A stretch of 20,719 nucleotides of DNA from JABDJL01 sp047614505 (lineage in GTDB: Bacteria; Pseudomonadota; Gammaproteobacteria; Xanthomonadales; SZUA-36). Positions 15,067 to 20,719 of the stretch are shown one piece after another. Made by a program: the position numbers and the translations under genes. The stretch covers positions 1 through 20,719 of the forward strand of contig JBLHGQ010000046.1 in assembly GCA_047614505.1 (NCBI GenBank), written 5' to 3'. Numbering within the stretch: the stretch's first letter is position 1; the number at the start of each line of letters is the position of its first letter. The notes beneath the pieces were generated by a model. The model saw only the letters and a program-made list of their open reading frames with translations, was not told where the DNA came from and ran no database searches.

Positions 15067-16118
15067 GCTATATCAAAAAGCCCAGGATTGATCTGCCCAG
15101 CGATGCAGTGAACGAAGTGGGAATAAAACGAAAGGACTATGAAGGCGTCTTGTCCACGTTATGTGCTGGCTGTGGGCACGATTCAATTACAGCCGCCATC
15201 GTGCAGGCTTTTTGGGAGATGTCGGTTCCACCAAAGAACGTAATCAAGCTGTCAGGCATTGGCTGCTCTTCAAAGACACCAGCCTATTTTATTTCCGGAG
15301 CACATGGTTTTAACTCGGTGCATGGCAGGATGCCCTCTGTCGCCACAGGCGCGCTGGCAGCCAACCGGGACCTTATTTGTATTGCGATTTCCGGCGATGG
15401 TGACTCTCTTTCCATTGGCTTTGGCCAGTTTGGACATGTCGTCAGGCGCAATGTGAACATGCTGTATATCATTGAAAACAATGGTGTCTATGGCTTAACC
15501 AAAGGGCAGTTCTCGGCCTCTGCTGACCCTGGTAGCAAAACCAAGAAAGGTGAAGTTAACCGTATGAAAGCCATTGATCCGGTGGCCATGGCCATTGCCC
15601 TGGGTGGCAGTTTTGTTGCGCGGAGTTTTTCAGGCGATCGCGACCAACTGGTTCCACTGATAAAGGCCGGCATCACTCACCCTGGCTGTGCGGTACTGGA
15701 TGTGGTCTCGCCTTGTGTCACCTTTAATGATCATGTCGGCTCTACCAAAAGTTATGCACATACCCGGGAAAATTATCATCCTGCCATTCAAACTGATTTC
15801 GTACCACCGGCGAAAGAAATCAAAGCGAAATACGAAGAAGGTGAGGCCATGTCAATCACCTTGCACGATGGATCTACGCTGGTTTTAAGAAAAGCGGACG
15901 AAGGTTATGACCCCTCCAACCGGAGTGCGGCGATGAAATACCTTGAAACGCATAGCTCGCGTGGTGAAGTAGTGACCGGCTTAATGTTCATTGATGAAAG
16001 CTTGCCCGAAATGCACGCCATTTCCGAAACTGCAATAAAGCCATTGACGCATACAGAGTTTGAAGTTCTCAACCCGGGTAGTGAAGCGCTCAAAAACCTG
16101 CAAAAACATATGCGCTAA
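15063..16118 (+). CDS. 2-oxoacid:acceptor oxidoreductase, TPP-binding beta subunit
   Basis: The 351-residue product carries the N-terminal LCAGCGHDSITAAI motif, the TPP/Mg2+ site GDGDSLSIGFGQFGHVVRRN, and IENNGVYGLTKGQFSAS, all features of PorB/KorB beta subunits. Three further parts are typical: SGIGCSSKTPAYF, VHGRMPSVATGALAAN and CAVLDVVSPCVTFNDH. There is no ferredoxin domain of its own, so its electrons must leave through the partner iron-sulfur subunit encoded first in the operon. GGAGGT lies 6 nt before the ATG, the strongest ribosome site in the operon, and the ATG overlaps the stop of the alpha gene by 4 nt. The C-terminal extension (about 265-351, EGEAMSITLHDGSTLVLRK onward) is longer than in minimal KorB proteins and is common in the aerobic-type members. 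Confidence 0.9.
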   Translation: MSYIKKPRIDLPSDAVNEVGIKRKDYEGVLSTLCAGCGHDSITAAIVQAFWEMSVPPKNVIKLSGIGCSSKTPAYFISGAHGFNSVHGRMPSVATGALAANRDLICIAISGDGDSLSIGFGQFGHVVRRNVNMLYIIENNGVYGLTKGQFSASADPGSKTKKGEVNRMKAIDPVAMAIALGGSFVARSFSGDRDQLVPLIKAGITHPGCAVLDVVSPCVTFNDHVGSTKSYAHTRENYHPAIQTDFVPPAKEIKAKYEEGEAMSITLHDGSTLVLRKADEGYDPSNRSAAMKYLETHSSRGEVVTGLMFIDESLPEMHAISETAIKPLTHTEFEVLNPGSEALKNLQKHMR

Positions 16119-16139
16119 AGCGCAAACTTCCATCTCCTG

Positions 16140-18125
16140 ATGATACCTTCTTCGCGCCTCGCCATAGCTCTGACGCTATTGATTTGTTCGCCGGTTTTAT
16201 GGGCAAAAGAAACACAGCATTACGACTGGCTGAGCAATGGGGTCAAATCCGGAAACCTGATTGTCACAAGCCACGATAATGGGAAAATCAGCACCGGCTT
16301 TGAATTTAAAGATCGTGGCCGCGGCCCTTCAATTCGAGAAGACATCCACATTAATGAAAACGGACTTGTCACGGAGTTAATCGTATCCGGGCACTCATAT
16401 ATGGGTGCTTTAGTTGATGAAAACTTTATTAGAACCTGTGATGGCTCAAATTGGCACAGCACCATTGAGCAGGGCCGTTCGGATGTGCCGGGAATTCAGT
16501 TTTACCTGGCAAACGATGGCTCTCCTCATCAAAGCGCGATGCTGGCGAAGGCATTGCTGGCCACGCCGGATGGAGAAATTGACCTGCTACCCTCGGGCAG
16601 GGCAAGCATTACTTTATTGGCCCGAATCCCCGGCGCCCAACTCTATGCCATAAATGGTTTGGGATTTGATCCGCGCTTCGTCTGGCTGGATGAGAGCCAG
16701 AACTTATATGGCTTATCCTCGGGATCTAATGCATTAGTGCCGTCCGGCAATGAAAATGCCGCTGGGTTGATGAAAGCGAGCCAGGACAAAGCAGAGCTTG
16801 AATATCTACGGGCACGATCCGGTCCATTAACAAATATTTTGCCGGACGAATATGCGATAACCAATGTTCATGTGGTTGACGTTCAAGCTGCCGAAGTATT
16901 GAGAAACCACAATGTGCTTGTCAGACAAGGGCTTATTGTCTCGGTATCTGAATCCTTACCTGAAACGGAAGACATACAGCTCATCGACGGCAATGGCGGC
17001 TATCTTATGCCCGGACTTTGGGATATGCACACCCATACAAGCCTCGAACAGGGTGTTTTGCACGTTGCAGCAGGTGTTACTACGGTTCGGGATCTGGGCA
17101 ACAACCCTGATAACTATTTCATGGTGCGCGAAGGGTTTGATAGCGGCAAAGTTATTGGGCCGCGCAGTTTCGCAGCTGGAATTGTAGAAGGGAAAAGCCC
17201 CTTTTCCGCACCCATTAAGAAGCTGGCGGAATCCGCCCAGCAAGCCGTCAACCTGGTTAATGAGTATGCGGATATGGGATACCCGCAAATTAAAATTTAT
17301 TCTTCACTGGATCCGGATTGGGTCAAGCCTGTGACAAAACAGGCGCATGAACGGGGAATGCGGGTTTCAGGGCATGTGCCTGCGTTTATGAGTGCTACTG
17401 CGGCTGTTGAGGCGGGATATGACGAACTTCAGCACATCAACTTTCTGTTTCTGAATTTTCTGGCCAGCCCGCAGGATGACACCCGCACACCTTTGAGATT
17501 TTCAATGGTTGCTGAGCAGTCAGGGAGTTTCGATCTACAAAGTGAACAAGTTGAACGCTTTGTAAAGCTATTGGCCGACAAACAGGTTGTTGTTGATCCT
17601 ACCGTCTCAATTTACGTCAATATGTTTACCCACCGCTCCGGCGAACTAAGTCCCAGCTTTGCGATGATCGCCGAGCGCCTGCCGCCCTCTGAAAAAAGAG
17701 GCATGCTGGCAGGTCGAATGGATGTGAACGACGAAAATGCGGCGCAGTATGCACGTAGTGCTGACGCCATGTTATTAATGGTAAAAAAGCTCCACGATCA
17801 AGGGGTTACGATTGTTGCCGGCACTGATTCTCTGCCGGGCTTTGGCTTGCATCGTGAACTGGAACTCTACCAGCAGGCCGGAATTCCGGCACCAAAGGTA
17901 TTGAGAATCGCCACGCTCGGTGCCTCGGAGGTGATGGGCGTCTCGGACCAGAGTGGGTCAATCAGTCCCGGGAAGAGAGCTGACATGGTTTTGCTGTCCG
18001 AAAACCCGCTCGAGGATATCAGTGCGGTGCGCGGTACAAAGCTGGTATTTAAGGGTGACCGCTATTTCGATTCGCAGAAGCTCTATCAAGCCATAGGAAT
18101 TAAGCCCAAAACCCCTAAAACCTGA
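16140..18125 (+). CDS. Secreted amidohydrolase-family protein with a large N-terminal extension
   Basis: The 661-residue protein begins with a signal peptide (MIPSSRLAIALTLLICSPVLWA, cut before KETQ). Residues 23 to about 235 form a domain I do not recognise. The amidohydrolase barrel follows, with metal-binding H297 and H299 (DMHTHTS), K385 (QIKIYSS, possibly the bridging Lys), H412 (SGHVPAF), H432 (LQHINF) and D563 (AGTDSLPG). The C-terminal SPGKRADMVLLSENPLEDI is typical of imidazolonepropionase-like and dipeptidase-like members. It probably hydrolyses a cyclic amide or a peptide-like bond in the periplasm; the substrate is unknown. The gene starts 21 bp after the oxidoreductase operon and may be read through from it, although its job looks unrelated. 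No good ribosome site precedes the ATG. Its 3' end overlaps the convergent gene by 11 bp. Confidence 0.85.
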   Translation: MIPSSRLAIALTLLICSPVLWAKETQHYDWLSNGVKSGNLIVTSHDNGKISTGFEFKDRGRGPSIREDIHINENGLVTELIVSGHSYMGALVDENFIRTCDGSNWHSTIEQGRSDVPGIQFYLANDGSPHQSAMLAKALLATPDGEIDLLPSGRASITLLARIPGAQLYAINGLGFDPRFVWLDESQNLYGLSSGSNALVPSGNENAAGLMKASQDKAELEYLRARSGPLTNILPDEYAITNVHVVDVQAAEVLRNHNVLVRQGLIVSVSESLPETEDIQLIDGNGGYLMPGLWDMHTHTSLEQGVLHVAAGVTTVRDLGNNPDNYFMVREGFDSGKVIGPRSFAAGIVEGKSPFSAPIKKLAESAQQAVNLVNEYADMGYPQIKIYSSLDPDWVKPVTKQAHERGMRVSGHVPAFMSATAAVEAGYDELQHINFLFLNFLASPQDDTRTPLRFSMVAEQSGSFDLQSEQVERFVKLLADKQVVVDPTVSIYVNMFTHRSGELSPSFAMIAERLPPSEKRGMLAGRMDVNDENAAQYARSADAMLLMVKKLHDQGVTIVAGTDSLPGFGLHRELELYQQAGIPAPKVLRIATLGASEVMGVSDQSGSISPGKRADMVLLSENPLEDISAVRGTKLVFKGDRYFDSQKLYQAIGIKPKTPKT

Positions 18126-20283
18126 AAGTGTAAGTCCCTTTCACAACAGACTCCTGAAACGTACTTTGGAAGCGATCATTAATGTCGCGCAGCATGCTTC
18201 GACTCCACACAAAAAAGAAATCGCTGCCCCGCATCGGGTGATACCTCAGCCTCAGGTTAGTACCCAATTCTTCAGAGACATTGTCAAACTGAAACAAAGG
18301 GGTGAAAGACCATTTTGTGTTAAATGCAATTTCCGACTTCAATGACATCACCCGGGCAGTAAATTTCCCCGATGGCAACTGAATCTTGTTGGTTTCATAG
18401 CCCAGTGAAAAATTGAAACGGGCTGATGGTTTCCATCGTAACTCCACGCCAAACTTTTCACGGGTTCCATCCAGAAAGTCTCCAAACTCGGCCGAAATCC
18501 CGGCCTGCAGCACTCGATAGCGCGCTGTTTCGGCATAGGCACCATAGCGGGTGTATTCATAACTCCCGGGTTGAACAGGTATTCGGTCAAACAGGGAGAA
18601 CCCCTCCTCCAAAACCTCTCGTTCACGTTTTACATAAACTTGAAACAGGTCTGATTTGCGAGTTTGGGCTTTCCACGGCACCAGATCCATCGTTTCAGTC
18701 AATTCGCTATTGTATGTCGACTTGATTTGGCGAAACGCAAATTGCTGGTCATGCCACTGCCATGCTGTCTCCACTTGTCTTTTCCGGTGACGGTAGTTGA
18801 AATAGAGATCCTTGATCCCCGGGCGATTGACAAATCCCAGTGCCGGGTCAAAGTTTTTACCAAACTGGTAATACCAGGCATCAAATCGATGATGGTCGTT
18901 GGGTAACAGTGCGTGAACCCCCCAGGCGCTCTCATCAGAACCGGTGCTTGATGCAACTGTTCCCGGGATTGGCTGATTGTTGGTTTGCTGGTACCAGAGC
19001 TCTCCCTGAAAAATCCTGTTGCCAAGAAATTTACTATTGCGATAACGAAAATCCAACCCCAGCGTTTGTGCGTCGCGGTTATTCTGTGCGTCGCCATCGG
19101 TCACCATCAAACCAACACTGGACTCATTGAATACATTAGCAACAGCGCGACCGACAAACAGTTTTCGAGGTCCCAATGTTGCGCTGGCTTCTTGTTCGGT
19201 TCCAAGGAATCCAATATTCCAATCCCCAATCCGGCCGGTCATCTTCAGGCCGGCGTTCAGGTTTAGGGGGTCACCATCGGGACTCAGGCCAATGTTTCGA
19301 GAAAAGAAAGGCCGTCCATTGCCCTGTAGCTTGGCAAACTCGAATATGCCGGCATCCTGTAGAAAGAAATCCCGTTTTTCAGGAAAGAAAAGCGAAAACC
19401 GTGTGAGGTTAACCTGTAGGTCATCTACCTCGGTCGCGGAGAAATCGGTATTTAATGTGAGCTTTGCGGTCAAAGAAGGCGTCATTCGATAAGTCACATC
19501 AAGCGAAGGCTCGAAACTGCTGTTATCCAGGCCCGTTCCGAAGTCTTTTTGGCTTTTCAATGAAACAGAAGGCACCAGGTCAAGCCCAAGGCCCGGCTTC
19601 AGACCCTTCAATCCGCGTAATGTACCGGCGGCCGCAGGTGCTTCTGTTAATTCCTGTCGACCTTTCGATGACCATGCGAGTCTTTCCTGGGTTCGCTTAA
19701 GGTCGCGATAAACATTAAAACCCCAATCTTCTCGTTGCGGGTCAAAGGAAATGGTGGAGAAGGGAATCCTGAACTCTATGCTCCAGCCGTCATCATCAAT
19801 GGAAGTGGCTACTTCAAAAACACCGGTCCACTCATTGATTCTTTGGCTGTTGTTTTCCAGCAGGGCGTCTCCCTGAATGCCGTATGCATTTGATTCAAAC
19901 AGGTAACCATTTCGTCGACTCATAAACGGGTCGAGCATGATCACAATGCGGTCTTCCAGAAAGACACGCTGCCTCGGTGTCATGACGTTGGCAGTAAGCA
20001 TGCTTATGTCTGAATAGTGTAATCGCGCTGAAACATAGAGATTTTCCGTGTCATAAAGCACGCGATATTCGGTGGACTCTGTCGGGCTGCCATACTCTTC
20101 AGGCTCTAGCTGGTGCAAATCAGTGATGACAGCGGCTGTTTTCCAGACATGGTCGTCGAGGCTGCCGTCTATTACAGGGGGCTTCGAGGCCACAATGGCA
20201 TCAATTGACTTATCAAAATACTGGCCGTTCACAGTTGTCACTGTGATCATCGATATTACCAGCACAAATGTACGAATTCTCAA
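18115..20283 (-). CDS. Outer-membrane protein with CBM9-like N-terminal domain and DUF5916-type beta-barrel
   Basis: The start is taken as the TTG at 20283, giving 722 residues and a clean signal peptide (LRIRTFVLVISMITVTTVNG, then QYFDKS). The open frame runs to another TTG at 20373, but the added 30 residues would bury the signal. No ATG start exists upstream. The first 200 residues look like a CBM9-type domain (PPVIDGSLDDHVWKTA, TEYRVLYDTENLYVSARL, IEFRIPFSTISF). The rest has alternating hydrophobic strands, LFFPEKRDFFLQDAGIFEF, and ends in TYTFRF, with the terminal Phe expected of outer-membrane barrels. Proteins of this type are common in bacteria that degrade organic matter, often beside peptidases or amidohydrolases as here. 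The ligand is unknown. It lies downstream of an AsmA-like gene on the same strand. Confidence 0.82.
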   Translation of the reverse strand: MRIRTFVLVISMITVTTVNGQYFDKSIDAIVASKPPVIDGSLDDHVWKTAAVITDLHQLEPEEYGSPTESTEYRVLYDTENLYVSARLHYSDISMLTANVMTPRQRVFLEDRIVIMLDPFMSRRNGYLFESNAYGIQGDALLENNSQRINEWTGVFEVATSIDDDGWSIEFRIPFSTISFDPQREDWGFNVYRDLKRTQERLAWSSKGRQELTEAPAAAGTLRGLKGLKPGLGLDLVPSVSLKSQKDFGTGLDNSSFEPSLDVTYRMTPSLTAKLTLNTDFSATEVDDLQVNLTRFSLFFPEKRDFFLQDAGIFEFAKLQGNGRPFFSRNIGLSPDGDPLNLNAGLKMTGRIGDWNIGFLGTEQEASATLGPRKLFVGRAVANVFNESSVGLMVTDGDAQNNRDAQTLGLDFRYRNSKFLGNRIFQGELWYQQTNNQPIPGTVASSTGSDESAWGVHALLPNDHHRFDAWYYQFGKNFDPALGFVNRPGIKDLYFNYRHRKRQVETAWQWHDQQFAFRQIKSTYNSELTETMDLVPWKAQTRKSDLFQVYVKREREVLEEGFSLFDRIPVQPGSYEYTRYGAYAETARYRVLQAGISAEFGDFLDGTREKFGVELRWKPSARFNFSLGYETNKIQLPSGKFTARVMSLKSEIAFNTKWSFTPLFQFDNVSEELGTNLRLRYHPMRGSDFFFVWSRSMLRDINDRFQSTFQESVVKGTYTFRF

Positions 20284-20387
20284 GGCGCAAAACCCAGTTT
20301 GTTGGTAGTTAATGAGAGGCCAGAGCCGAGTCAGGACAGGAAAGCATACAATAGATCCCAAACTGGCTAGCAAAAAAAGAATTGAGG

Positions 20388-20719
20388 TCAGTCAGGAATT
20401 ACGACCATGCCCTCGCAAGGATTGCTTGTGCCACCAATTTGATCCAACGCTTTTTTCGCCAGAATTGACAAGCCACCGGACAAGAAGGCAGCACCACCAC
20501 TGATCAGTGTACCTTTGGCATCAAGCGCAATGGAGGGATTGGCCAATGTGCCGGATAGCTTTACGTATGGAGAGATCAACTCACTGGCTGAAAGCTTTGC
20601 AGCGCTGCGGGTCTGGGTGCGGAAATTGACATCGACGTTTTCGCTTGCCAGATTGATGTTGCCGGTTGCAAAAATATTAAGTTTTTCAGACTGAAGCGCG
20701 AAACCCGGGTCCAGCATTA
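20388..20719 (-). CDS. AsmA-like protein, C-terminal end (truncated by the window edge)
   Basis: Only about 110 residues of the C-terminus are present. The gene continues beyond the right edge; the first ATG near it is probably internal. The segment FATGNINLASENVDVNFRTQ, then LISPYVKLSGTLANPSIALD and GGAAFLSGGLSILAKKALD, is characteristic of the C-terminal domain of AsmA-family proteins. These are long inner-membrane-anchored periplasmic proteins related to phospholipid transport bridges and outer-membrane homeostasis. Its end lies 104 bp from the preferred start of the following outer-membrane protein gene, on the same strand, so shared transcription is possible. Confidence 0.85.
   Translation of the reverse strand, partial: MLDPGFALQSEKLNIFATGNINLASENVDVNFRTQTRSAAKLSASELISPYVKLSGTLANPSIALDAKGTLISGGAAFLSGGLSILAKKALDQIGGTSNPCEGMVVIPD

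Noticed and set aside
18123..18143. Inverted repeat TGAAAG / CTTTCA at the convergent gene ends, as a bidirectional terminator
   Set aside because: Only 6 bp, with a 9-nt loop, low GC and no T-tract, and it lies inside the coding end of the DUF5916-type gene.

Overview
The window reads as part of a gammaproteobacterial-type chromosome, probably from a marine or sediment organism that lives aerobically or micro-aerobically on organic matter and also oxidises reduced sulfur. This rests on protein family content (aprMBA-type APS reductase, a VC1184-type cysteine desulfurase-like enzyme, PhnA-type zinc ribbon, secreted M20 and amidohydrolase enzymes, outer-membrane CBM9/DUF5916 protein, AsmA) and on REP-like palindromes with a GTAGGAGCG head. 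No rRNA, tRNA, phage gene, CRISPR array or intact insertion sequence was seen. The species cannot be named from the sequence.

Layout. (1) 1-1618: the 3' part of a fused methyltransferase/glycosyltransferase gene, then a convergent short PhnA-like zinc-ribbon gene. (2) 1805-6263: a sulfur block. A persulfide-dioxygenase-like metallo-beta-lactamase gene (+) converges on a minus-strand operon aprM-aprB-aprA-HIT. (3) 6264-6702: a 439-bp divergent intergenic region with an imperfect direct repeat. (4) 6703-9711: a succinate-semialdehyde-dehydrogenase-type gene, a REP-like repeat patch (two 78-bp units, then 19-bp units), and a cysteine desulfurase-like gene. (5) 9737-11251: a secreted M20 peptidase on the minus strand. 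(6) 11324-16118: a three-gene operon with 4-nt overlaps encoding a 2-oxoacid oxidoreductase (gamma/alpha fusion and TPP beta subunit) with a GltD-like flavin/iron-sulfur subunit. (7) 16140-18125: a secreted amidohydrolase. (8) 18115-20719: minus-strand outer-membrane CBM9/DUF5916 protein and the end of an AsmA-like gene.

How the genes may work together. The MBL enzyme would make sulfite from persulfide. AprBA, anchored through AprM, would oxidise sulfite plus AMP to APS and pass electrons to the membrane. The HIT protein, 9 bp downstream of aprA, is well placed to act on APS by hydrolysis or phosphorolysis, taking the place usually given to ATP sulfurylase; this last step is inference. The oxidoreductase operon looks like a self-contained oxoacid:NAD(P)+ oxidoreductase, with 2-oxoglutarate as one plausible substrate, and the aldehyde dehydrogenase could feed succinate into the same part of the TCA cycle. 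The peptidase, amidohydrolase and outer-membrane protein suggest periplasmic processing of peptides or other organic polymers.
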